From Coraliomargarita algicola (GTDB lineage Bacteria; Verrucomicrobiota; Verrucomicrobiia; Opitutales; Coraliomargaritaceae), in NCBI RefSeq assembly GCF_033878955.1, contig NZ_CP138858.1, positions 4,925,001-4,989,000 of the forward strand: 64,000 nucleotides of DNA, in the 5' to 3' direction. The position numbers and the translations under genes were made by a program. Position 1 is the stretch's first letter, and every line of letters begins with the position of its first letter. The notes under the pieces were generated by a model. It saw only the letters and a list, made by a program, of their open reading frames with translations. It was not told where the DNA came from and did not search any database. Shown piece by piece: positions 45,365-53,624 of this stretch.

Positions 45365-45775
45365 TTATTTCGATAGGTTAAATTTCAGTAGAAGGTCTTC
45401 GATTTTTATGACCTGACCATCCAGCGAATGCTCGGTATTAGCGAAATCGATGGAAACATTGAATTTGTCGGTATTATTCCAAAACCTTTGCTTATCTTGG
45501 TCTTCCATTTGATCGTAACGATCTGAGGGCATAAACTCTTTTTTGATCACGATGGAATGCGAGTTATTAGTAGTAAGTATCCTTAGTTCGTTTTCAGTTG
45601 CAGCACCGAGTGTTCCCTTGAGCGCTCCGCTTTGCTCAGCTGCGATCAATTTCTCAAGCTCTTCTTTTGTTTGCGCACCTGTGCTTTGTTCTATTCCACG
45701 GAAGATTAGCGAACCTCCATTAACTTCGTGAACCATGAATGATTTAATGTTACCTGTGCTTATTTCTATTTTCAT
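45365..45775 (-). CDS. hypothetical protein, integron cassette gene
   Basis: A 136-residue protein of unknown function. It has no signal peptide or membrane helix and is rich in charged residues. Recognisable features are lacking; a central SGALKGTLGAATENELRILTTNN stretch suggests short beta strands. It is an isolated minus-strand gene closely bounded by attC-like sequence on both sides: 45292-45364 downstream, and the R' half of the interrupted attC (45784-45796) eight bases upstream. It has no promoter of its own in view, as expected for a cassette gene. The IS110-family insertion has cut it off from upstream cassettes. Confidence 0.65.
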   Translation of the reverse strand: MKIEISTGNIKSFMVHEVNGGSLIFRGIEQSTGAQTKEELEKLIAAEQSGALKGTLGAATENELRILTTNNSHSIVIKKEFMPSDRYDQMEDQDKQRFWNNTDKFNVSIDFANTEHSLDGQVIKIEDLLLKFNLSK

Positions 45776-45783
45776 AATTTATT

Positions 45784-45796
45784 TTCGAACGTAGAT
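45784..45796 (-). other. short half of an attC split by the IS
   Basis: TTCGAACGTAGAT on the plus strand matches the R' end of the attC-like site at 45292 (TCGAACGTAG). The remaining part of this attC is found at 47198-47275 on the other side of the insertion sequence. Confidence 0.65.
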
Positions 45797-45846
45797 GGGA
45801 TGAGAAGGTTTGAGGCCGCGCCAGCGGTCTGGGATCTTGTTCGTCT

Positions 45847-46923
45847 ATGAAAACTAAACAATACAGAACGATAATCGGCGTCGACCTCGGCGATAAAAAA
45901 CATCATGTTTGCGTCACTGACAAGGACGGAAACATCCTTTGCGAGAAAACGGTAGCTAACAATAAGGAGCGCTTGTCCAAGTTCGCCCATGAACATCGCG
46001 GCGCTCTTTTCGCGATCGAGGTGGGCACGCATAGTCCGTAGATTAGCCGGTTGATCGAATCGAGCGGCTGCAGCTGTCTCGTTGCGAATGCGAGGAAGCT
46101 GCGTGCGATCTACCAGAACGATCGCAAATGCGATGAATATGACGCCCGTATGCTGGCAAAGCTGGCACGGGTGGACCCCGAACTGCTGAGCCCGATCCAG
46201 CATGGATCGGAGGCACGCCAGTTGCACCGCTTGAGCATTACCCTACGTGACTCCTTGGTTCGCCAGCGGGTAAACATCATCAGCACCATACGTTTCTCCC
46301 TCAAATCCCTAGGTGTGCGTATCTCTGGATGCTCGACGCCGTATTTTGCTGGCCGCTGTCGTGCGGAACTCGAGGGCATGCCCTTGCTGGAGACCTTGGA
46401 AGCGTCTCTTGATGCTATCGAAGGATTGAACTCGCAGATTAAAGCCCTGGACAAGCAAATCGCTAAGACCGCAGCAGAGCATTACCCAGAGACTAAGCTT
46501 CTAGAGCAGATTGGAGGCGTCGGTCCGATTACTTCTTTGAGCTTCGTGTTGGCGATCGGCCAACACGAGCGCTTTGAGGATCCTCGTAACGTGGGTGCTT
46601 ACTTTGGATTAGTGCCCCGGCGTGATCAATCGGGACAGGGCGATAAGCAACTCCCGATCAGCAAAGCTGGCAATCGAGAGATGCGTCGATTGTTAGTGCA
46701 ATGCGCCCAATATATTATGGGAAGCTTCGGACCAGACTGCGACCTGCGTAGCTATGGACTCAATCTGGCAGCTAAAGGAGGTAGGTCAGCGAAGCGAAAA
46801 GCGGTGATTGCGGTCGCCCGCAAACTGGCCGTGCTGATGCTCATGCTATGGAAAACTGGACAGCCTTACGATCCGCTACGAAATGCGCCCATTCCGTCGC
46901 CTCTGAGTAAAGAGACTGCATGA
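45847..46923 (+). pseudogene. IS110-family transposase with in-frame amber codon
   Basis: A DEDD-type transposase of 358 codons. The N-terminal domain has IIGVDLGDKKHHVCV, ALFAIEVGTHSP and CDEYDARMLAKLAR. The C-terminal domain has LLEQIGGVGPITSLSFVLAIG, NVGAYFGLVPRRDQSGQGDK (catalytic Ser region) and ISKAGNREMRRLLVQCAQ. Translation is stopped by TAG at 46039-46041, directly after GTHSP; the frame continues ISRLIESSGC. The family has a tryptophan at this place (GTHSPW), so a TGG to TAG change is likely. The second part has an ATG at 46051 but would lack the first two catalytic acidic residues. The element is therefore probably inactive unless the codon is read through or is an error. Confidence 0.9.
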
Positions 46924-47179
46924 ACTAAACATAATTTTTTTATGGATAAACCAAATCGAATTTTCCGGGGTCACTGCGGCCAGTTCTCAGCATCAACGAA
47001 TGCGTAACGTAGATAGCAGCCCCCAATAACTTTTAAACAGAAAGCGGAATCAATCGTGCAGCGAGGCTCAAAGCCTTATAACTAGACTGCGAATGGAAGC
47101 GCGATTCCGTTTATCCAATATTACAAACAAAATTAGCGATAAACACTCAGCAAAAATGAATTTTTGATCTTTACTTAGA
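46924..47179 (+). ncRNA. candidate bridge-RNA region of the IS1111-type element
   Basis: The noncoding right end of the element between the transposase stop and the right inverted repeat. It folds locally: CGGAATC (47045-47051) pairs with GATTCCG (47103-47109), enclosing a hairpin AGGCT-CAA-AGCCT (47064-47076). In IS1111-group elements the guide (bridge) RNA is encoded in this position. The exact ends and the target and donor loops were not resolved. Confidence 0.4.
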
Positions 47180-47197
47180 AAACCTTCTCATGGAAGA

Positions 47198-47275
47198 GAT
47201 CAGCGGATGCGAGCCGACTGATTTTGATAAACACTGGCGGCGATACTCGCATTCGCTGGATCGACTGGATCTATG
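47198..47275 (-). other. long part of the IS-split attC
   Basis: GATCAGCGGATGCGAG (47198-47213) pairs with CTCGCATTCGCTGGATC with one extra base and one G-T pair, enclosing a loop of about 35 bases. The GATCGACTGGAT end matches the CGACTGGTT of the other spacers. It lies directly after the stop of the 47278-47502 gene, as expected of a cassette attC. Confidence 0.65.
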
Positions 47276-47277
47276 CT

Positions 47278-47502
47278 TTATTGGGTCTGTTGGCAATCAG
47301 TTGAATCAACTGAATCTTTAAGCTGCTGTTTGATTTCTTTTTGTATTCGCTGAAGTCGATAGGCAATCCATAGTGTAAGTAAGATACCAACCATTGGAAT
47401 CGCTCTCACCCTGAGGCCATCCGAATTTGACAGTTCACTTGAGGCCCAGAGCCAAAGGGCAATTAGGCCATAACAAAGTAATTGTGTGAATTGAATTTTC
47501 AT
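47278..47502 (-). CDS. small two-helix membrane protein, integron cassette gene
   Basis: A 74-residue protein with two hydrophobic helices (LLCYGLIALWLWASS and RAIPMVGILLTLWIAYRL) and a polar C-terminus rich in Q, K and D. It is probably a small inner-membrane protein with the tail in the cytoplasm. I know of no family. It is bounded by attC-like sequence at 47511-47582 (upstream) and 47198-47275 (downstream), so I read it as the second cassette. Small membrane proteins are common in integron cassettes. Confidence 0.65.
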   Translation of the reverse strand: MKIQFTQLLCYGLIALWLWASSELSNSDGLRVRAIPMVGILLTLWIAYRLQRIQKEIKQQLKDSVDSTDCQQTQ

Positions 47503-47510
47503 CTTTTCCT

Positions 47511-48827
<1,317 letters not shown>

Positions 48828-48839
48828 TTATTCATTTTT

Positions 48840-48895
48840 GCCTAACTTAAAGTGTTATATCATTCACTCAGTGAATGATAACTCGGGTTGGTGTT
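48840..48895 (-). other. cassette insertion site: GTTAGGC core with perfect palindrome
   Basis: On the minus strand GTTAGGC (48846-48840, the exact GTTRRRY core) follows a perfect hairpin TATCATTCAC-TGA-GTGAATGATA (48858-48880) flanked by GTTA and AAC. Spacing between the inner AAC and GTTAGGC (7 bases) is like the L'-R' box of attC. It is either attI or the attC of an ORF-less first cassette. Confidence 0.6.
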
Positions 48896-49102
48896 TTGTT
48901 TGATTGTGAGGTGTTTTTCGATGGAACCGTTTGATTTGTATGACTGAGGCTTTAGTTCTGTCGGCGGATTGCGGTTGACTGAATAGTCAGTAGGTAAGTC
49001 AAAATTATGTGTAATATCAAGATTTTGTTTCCGGCGATTCGTGCACTCAGCGGTGGTTTTTGCTTGCCATTAAGTGAATATTTGAGCACCAATAGATTTG
49101 TT
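48896..49102. other. presumed attI/promoter region between the cassette array and the intI remnant
   Basis: No gene is supported here. The stretch carries nested palindromes TTGACT (48975-48980), AGTCA (48985-48989) and AGTCAA (48997-49002), which could be an operator or overlapping divergent promoters. In an integron this is where attI, the cassette promoter and the intI promoter lie. I could not define a convincing -35/-10 pair. Confidence 0.4.
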
Positions 49103-49147
49103 GTGAAAACCATACATTTTCCCCGTTGGGCTGAGGTATTGGCCGCG
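49103..49147 (+). pseudogene. possible N-terminal stub of the integron integrase
   Basis: From GTG 49103 the frame reads MKTIHFPRWAEVLAA and then stops inside the left REP-like repeat. A short FP.W..VL block near the start is, as I recall, common in tyrosine integrases of this type. The orientation and distance (257 bp from the cassette core) are those of intI. The evidence is weak alone, but it is supported by the integrase tail at 49521. Confidence 0.4.
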
Positions 49148-49520
49148 TAAAAAGGCTTCGCCTCACCACGTAAAGAGCAGAGCTCACGTGGCAGGCGGCG
49201 GTTATTCTTTTAGGGATGATCAGTTATGTTCTATGTTTACGTGCTGCAGTCTCAACTCGATCAGGGGCTTTACATCGGTTATACTGTCAATTTGCGTCGC
49301 CGTCTATTTGAGCATAATACTGGTGAAGCAACCGCGACTTCTTTTCGAAGACCTTGGAAGCTCATTTATTATGAGGCGTATTTGATTGAAGAGGACGCAA
49401 TGGGGCGAGAGCGCTTTTTGAAGAGCGGAGCAGGCAGGCGTCATATTGACAAGCAATTGCGTCGCTATTTTGAGCGACATCCTCGAGCTTGAACCGCGTG
49501 AGGCGCAGCCTTTTACGCGG
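49143..49520 (+). mobile_element. GIY-YIG unit flanked by inverted REP-like palindromes
   Basis: Left repeat 49143-49170 (CCGCGTAAAAAGGC...CGCCTCAC) and right repeat 49494-49520 are inverted copies that agree in about 25 of 28 positions. Each is itself a hairpin around AGGC-GCA-GCCT or AGGC-TTC-GCCT. They enclose only the GIY-YIG gene and a further CCACGT/ACGTGG hairpin. The unit replaces almost the whole body of the integron integrase. Confidence 0.6.
49226..49492 (+). CDS. GIY-YIG nuclease domain protein (YhbQ/UPF0213-like)
   Basis: An 88-residue single-domain GIY-YIG protein. The motif appears as FYVYVLQS and GLYIGYTVNLRRRLFEHN; the catalytic Arg is in the RRR stretch, and the metal-binding Glu is probably in the LIEEDAMGRERFLKSG segment. 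The RPWKLIYYEAY block is typical of small stand-alone UPF0213 proteins. Such genes are small, widespread and horizontally mobile, and their cellular role is unclear. Here it lies between two inverted REP-like repeats within a destroyed integron integrase, which suggests that it came in as a mobile unit. Confidence 0.9.
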   Translation: MFYVYVLQSQLDQGLYIGYTVNLRRRLFEHNTGEATATSFRRPWKLIYYEAYLIEEDAMGRERFLKSGAGRRHIDKQLRRYFERHPRA

Positions 49521-49595
49521 GAGACGACGCAGATTTACACGCATGTGATGCAGAAGCCTGGGGTGGGGGTGCGCAGTCCACTGGACAGTTTGTGA
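49521..49595 (+). pseudogene. intI: C-terminal remnant of integron integrase (intI)
   Basis: The 24 codons ETTQIYTHVMQKPGVGVRSP, followed by LDSL and TGA, are the end of an integron-type tyrosine recombinase. The catalytic tyrosine lies in IYTHV, and GVRSPLD is the well-known integron tail. There is no upstream coding sequence: the right REP-like repeat ends at 49520. The remnant points away from the cassette array, as a true intI does. Confidence 0.85.
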
Positions 49596-50036
49596 GTGTC
49601 AGCAGTTCAAGCGCCATCAGACGGCAATCTTGTAGTTGCTGTCTTCTAGGATTATGGTTTGCTCTGCGATCAAGTGCTATACGCTGGCTTCGCAGACTTG
49701 GGCGGTTTTTGGGTGACGCGGGTGAAGCTGAAGTGCTTGGCGATCTCTCTTGAAAAGTCTTCTGCGGGGAAGTTGATGTTTTTTTCTAAGGTATCGAGGT
49801 CGGTGTTGCTGAGTTTGAGCTGGGGGACGTCTCGCAGGCTTCAGTCGCTCGAACGGGAACTAGGTTAATCGCTGACTCTGTCACTTTTTGGCTAAATACT
49901 ATATTTTGAGGCCGTTTGTGCTGGACTCGTATGAGGTGTTTCGGCTAGGTGGGGTAAATAAGTTTTATTTATTAAATGAATAAGACTCCTTACTCTTAGA
50001 CCAGCTAGGCCGTCTCGGCGTTCCTAGTTATTTGCT
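49596..50036. other. 441-bp region without an intact gene
   Basis: It contains a minus-strand coding relic (49670-49840) and an AT-rich stretch ahead of the secreted-protein operon (49945-49985, ATAAGTTTTATTTATTAAAT and surroundings), which is the best candidate area for the operon promoter. Nothing else was recognised. Confidence 0.5.
49670..49840 (-). pseudogene. coding relic of unknown protein
   Basis: Minus-strand frame SLRDVPQLKLSNTDLDTLEK, then NINFPAEDFSREIAKHFSF and a tail ending in AYST and a stop at 49670. The residue composition is protein-like, unlike the Arg/Pro-rich alternative frames, but there is no start codon and a stop lies directly upstream. It is probably the C-terminal end of a lost gene. 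No family recognised. Confidence 0.4.
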
Positions 50037-53000
50037 ATGAACGATTTAGTTATGTGCCGACTACGTCTCCTCTCTTTTTTATACCTTCTTTTTTCCATAT
50101 CTGCACCGGGGTTATTCGGGCAGATCCAAAACACTTATACCTCTGGGACCATCGAACGGGTGGAGTTGAGTGCGGACACTGTGCTCTACGCATCGCGTTC
50201 ATCTGACGATACGATCGAGGTCGAGGTGGACGTTTCCTTTAGTCGTCAGAGTGGTTTGGTCTTGGGCACCAATGTGTTTACAATGCGTTTGCAGTTGCTG
50301 GACGACGAGGGGGCCGTGCTCCAGTCTCAGGATGAGTCGATCGGCGAACGCACGACGGCTACAGTGACGCCGGTGACCTTTAGTTATAGCATCGAGCCGG
50401 AAGCGCAGTTGGATGTGAATAAGCGTTATTATATACGAGCACAGTTGTATCGAATGGGCACTGGGGCGTTTCCGCGCTTACAGGCTGTGAACTCGCCCAT
50501 GAACAGTTCGTCTTCGCAGTTTTTTCATTTCGTGAATACGCAGAGCTCGGATGCGGCTTTAAATGTCTTGTTCGACTACGATGAGGTTGAATGGCAGCGT
50601 CTTTTCGCGATCCGCACCAGCGAGACGCAGCAGACTTTTCAAGTGGATGTCATCGGCAATATCTATCGCTACGATGGCTATTCTGCATCGAATGGCTCAG
50701 ACGATGTTGAGTTTGTGTTGAGTTATGAGCTCGTCAATGGAGTGACCGATGAGGTGGTGGCGACGGCATCTAATGAGAGTCGTCAGACAGTTTCTCTGGC
50801 TCGCTATTATATTCATTATGGCAGTGGACTGCTTTATCCCAGCACTGTGCAAAACCATGCCTTCACGATTGATATCGAACCGCTGGAGCAGCTGGATTCT
50901 GTGAACGATCATTTTTACGTGCGGGTGACTGCGGCGCATATTGAAGAGGCGGGTGAAGATCCTGTGATTGCGGGGCAGAAGCAGAGTATGTCGCATCGTT
51001 TGCTGCATTTTAGTGGCGATCTGGAATTTAATGGTTTGGCGACCACCTTTACGGAGGTTTCGAATACGCCCACCGCTTCCGTTGGTGGGATTAATTACGT
51101 CAATACTTGGCTGCAAGTGACTAATAACTCAGGCAGTGTCAGCTCTTGGGACATCTACCAGTTCGGGAACGATGAACAGCTGAGCGAGGTCCGTTTGATG
51201 TCGAATGGGCGTGCCTCGGTGCAAGTGGGAGAGGTGGCGCTGGGCACTGTTGCAGATGTCGAATTTGACGATGTGATTAAAGCAGCGGGCGATATTAAGT
51301 TTGGCTATCAGAGTCTAAAATTGACGCCTTCGGGGCCGGTTTCCGGTGAGCAGTTGGATGGTTCGCCGACTACGGCGATCACGTTATTTTTGCCGACAGG
51401 GCTGGGCTATACTAAAGATGATATCTTGCTCAATCAAAAGCGCTTGTTGGATTTGATCCCCATGCCTGGGCCGGTGGCGCTGGATAATTTATTTAATCCC
51501 ATGGAGTCATTTCAGGCTACGCCCAGTGGTCGAACCTGGTTGCACCAAGAGGGGCGGCCTTATGGGATCGAATTTGATCAAATCTCCTTCGACCCGGCCT
51601 TGGGAGAAATTAGTGTGAACCCGGTGGATGTGGTCTACAATCAAGCGGATGCCTTGGGCGCATTGGAAGCGCACTCGGGAGATTTGGAAGCGGTCTCTAT
51701 GGCGGTGAAGCCATCCAATGAGCAGTATTATCGTTATGCGACTTCGGTGGTGGGGCAGGTGCAGATTCGCGCTGATTTCAACGGATTGGCCTTGGTGAGC
51801 AGTCAGCTGAGTTTGAGTGCGGGGGAGTTTTCGCCTCACTTCCCGCTGTCGGGGCTCTTACGCTGGACGGGCACGGGCGATATTTTCCAAGTCGATAGTT
51901 TGATCGATCCCTCCCAGAGTTTCTTGCGAGGGGTGCAAGCCGTGCGTATGGACTACCATCAGAGTTGCCCGGATGCATTTTGTGGCTTGGGCCAGCCGCC
52001 TAGCGAGTTGCTGACTTGGATCGCTGATGGCAGTCAGTTGTCGTTCACTCCCGATGGTGGCTTGTCAGGCTCCGGGGACTTACTCAAAGAAGGCCTGGAC
52101 TGGGGCTATTTGGAAACGAAGGGGAATGGCGAGGAACTCTATGCGCATCGCACGGGAGCTTTTGACCGCGGCCAGTTCTTGATCGCCGGGCACGCACTTA
52201 TGGGCCTGTCTGATGTGTGGAATTCGTCTCCGGCGACTTCGAAATACGATTTTGATCACAGCCCCAGCGTGCTTTTGTTGGCGGGCTATGATCGCAACCT
52301 AATGCAACACGAGCGCTTCGGCACGAACGAGTATTTGTTGGGTGTGGGGGATTATCCCGGCCTGAATTTTCGTGTTTCAGATTTTTCTGATTTGGAGGGC
52401 TACAGTCGTATTGGCCGGCCGGATGCGTCGATTCCTGATTTTGCTTTTACCCCTGATGTAAATGCCAAATATTATGTGCGTCCTGCAGGGGTGAGTGGGG
52501 TGCATGAAGCGCAAGATGATAGCTTTGATTCTAGTCTCACGATTTATGGCTATCCATTTAAACTCGATAACTACGGGTTGTCTTTTCTGGATAGTGAAAA
52601 CCACGAGAGCCAGACCAATGGTAGCTTGTCGGTGCCGGAACCTGCGAATTTCAGCCAATCGTTCTTAGAGCTTTCATTGTCCTGTGTGGGGGAACTAGAG
52701 GAGGCCGAGTTGGACCCTAGAGATCTTGGTGAGAAAACACTGGAGTATTGGAATGGTGCCTTTGAGCCGAAAACCATGCGCTTTTTAGCACCAGTGGGGG
52801 ATGATGTTTGCCTGCGCACCGGTGATCCGATTCTTGCGATGGGGCTGACGACCGAGGTTGCCCATGTGGATGCTGTGTTATTTGGCGAGATGGGTTTCTT
52901 CCCGGATGGCGAAATCGCCGCTGCGGCGGACGGCTATCCAGTGGACTCGCGCTTCTTATTGCCCGCTCAATTGGAACTGGATGGGCCGAGCGGTGAGGCG

Positions 53001-53624
53001 AGCTACACCATGACACCGGTGAGCGCGCTTTATTTTAATGATCACGCCGAAGGTCCGGCCGAGCGGGGCTTTGCGACCTTTGCGGCGACTCAAGATGTGC
53101 CTTTCTTTGTCGATGTCTTGGTGCAAGTCATGACCAGTGCAGATGCGGATAGCAGCGTGCAATACGATGTGGTGGGAGGCTGGCCCACCCAGGGGTGGAC
53201 AGAGGCGGGAGCCTCCTATTTTACGCATGCTGAGTTTGACGGTGGCAACATCGGCTGGCCGACTGCTTCCGCTGCGGACTTGAGCAGTTACGATGACTAC
53301 CGCCGTCCTTCTTCAGCCGTTCCGAGTGCCTACACACCGCTGGCTTTACAGAGCTTCTTTGGCGTATTGGATTTTGAATACCCCTTGAAGTGGAACACTT
53401 CCTCGCGTTACTACCGCTCGTATAGCGCGCAGAATGACAATTTGATGGTGCTTAATATCGAGCACTCGGTGGACTACTTAAGTGCGGAGCACATCGAGGT
53501 ATCCTTTGGTGTGCAATATGACGGGCTGCCGCAGTTGAATCTATCGAACATGCTGTTCTCTGGGCCGAGGATCAACTCGGTGCGGGCCAAGCCTTCGTCG
53601 AAGGTGCGCAGGAGGAGATCGTGA
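50037..53624 (+). CDS. giant secreted protein, N-terminal part
   Basis: A 1195-residue frame beginning with a signal peptide (LRLLSFLYLLFSISAPGLFGQ). The rest is beta-rich and acidic, with repeated strand patterns of about 90-100 residues such as IEVEVDVSFSRQSGLVLG and VDVIGNIYRYDGYSASNG. I recognise no enzyme domain. The frame is natural up to about VQYDG (53520). After that the -1 frame (AAAVESIEHAVLWAEDQLG, then GQAFVEGAQEEIV) is clearly the coding one and runs into the next ORF. I therefore read 50037-55633 as one protein of about 1,860 residues, broken by a one-base loss at the GGG 53523-53525. It is the first gene of a three-gene operon. Confidence 0.8.
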   Translation: MNDLVMCRLRLLSFLYLLFSISAPGLFGQIQNTYTSGTIERVELSADTVLYASRSSDDTIEVEVDVSFSRQSGLVLGTNVFTMRLQLLDDEGAVLQSQDESIGERTTATVTPVTFSYSIEPEAQLDVNKRYYIRAQLYRMGTGAFPRLQAVNSPMNSSSSQFFHFVNTQSSDAALNVLFDYDEVEWQRLFAIRTSETQQTFQVDVIGNIYRYDGYSASNGSDDVEFVLSYELVNGVTDEVVATASNESRQTVSLARYYIHYGSGLLYPSTVQNHAFTIDIEPLEQLDSVNDHFYVRVTAAHIEEAGEDPVIAGQKQSMSHRLLHFSGDLEFNGLATTFTEVSNTPTASVGGINYVNTWLQVTNNSGSVSSWDIYQFGNDEQLSEVRLMSNGRASVQVGEVALGTVADVEFDDVIKAAGDIKFGYQSLKLTPSGPVSGEQLDGSPTTAITLFLPTGLGYTKDDILLNQKRLLDLIPMPGPVALDNLFNPMESFQATPSGRTWLHQEGRPYGIEFDQISFDPALGEISVNPVDVVYNQADALGALEAHSGDLEAVSMAVKPSNEQYYRYATSVVGQVQIRADFNGLALVSSQLSLSAGEFSPHFPLSGLLRWTGTGDIFQVDSLIDPSQSFLRGVQAVRMDYHQSCPDAFCGLGQPPSELLTWIADGSQLSFTPDGGLSGSGDLLKEGLDWGYLETKGNGEELYAHRTGAFDRGQFLIAGHALMGLSDVWNSSPATSKYDFDHSPSVLLLAGYDRNLMQHERFGTNEYLLGVGDYPGLNFRVSDFSDLEGYSRIGRPDASIPDFAFTPDVNAKYYVRPAGVSGVHEAQDDSFDSSLTIYGYPFKLDNYGLSFLDSENHESQTNGSLSVPEPANFSQSFLELSLSCVGELEEAELDPRDLGEKTLEYWNGAFEPKTMRFLAPVGDDVCLRTGDPILAMGLTTEVAHVDAVLFGEMGFFPDGEIAAAADGYPVDSRFLLPAQLELDGPSGEASYTMTPVSALYFNDHAEGPAERGFATFAATQDVPFFVDVLVQVMTSADADSSVQYDVVGGWPTQGWTEAGASYFTHAEFDGGNIGWPTASAADLSSYDDYRRPSSAVPSAYTPLALQSFFGVLDFEYPLKWNTSSRYYRSYSAQNDNLMVLNIEHSVDYLSAEHIEVSFGVQYDGLPQLNLSNMLFSGPRINSVRAKPSSKVRRRRS

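Larger units (their letters stand above)
45797..47197 (+). mobile_element. IS110-family (IS1111-type) insertion sequence inserted in an attC
   Basis: An element of about 1.4 kb. It contains an IS110-type transposase gene (45847-46923) and perfect 12-bp subterminal inverted repeats, ATGAGAAGGTTT (45800-45811) and AAACCTTCTCAT (47180-47191), each a few bases from the ends. A short left flank (50 bp before the ORF) and a long right noncoding end (274 bp) are the IS1111-group layout. Both flanks are parts of one attC hairpin: TTCGAACGTAGAT on the left and GATCAGCGGATGCGAG on the right, with GAT shared. Insertion into attC sites is known for the IS1111-attC group. Confidence 0.8.

Noticed and set aside
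45281..45371. tRNA-like GGTTCGAAC sequence
   Set aside because: GGTTCGAA resembles a T-loop, but no cloverleaf can be drawn; the sequence fits an attC arm instead.
45772..46227. 151-residue minus-strand frame overlapping the IS transposase
   Set aside because: It is antisense to the conserved IS110 transposase and has no family features.
49659..49868. 69-residue plus-strand frame
   Set aside because: The opposite strand has the more protein-like reading, and this frame has no recognisable feature.
53621..53624. GTGA overlap as genuine translational coupling of two secreted-protein genes
   Set aside because: Clear coding continues upstream of the GTG in the second frame and the second product lacks a signal peptide, so one broken gene is the better reading.
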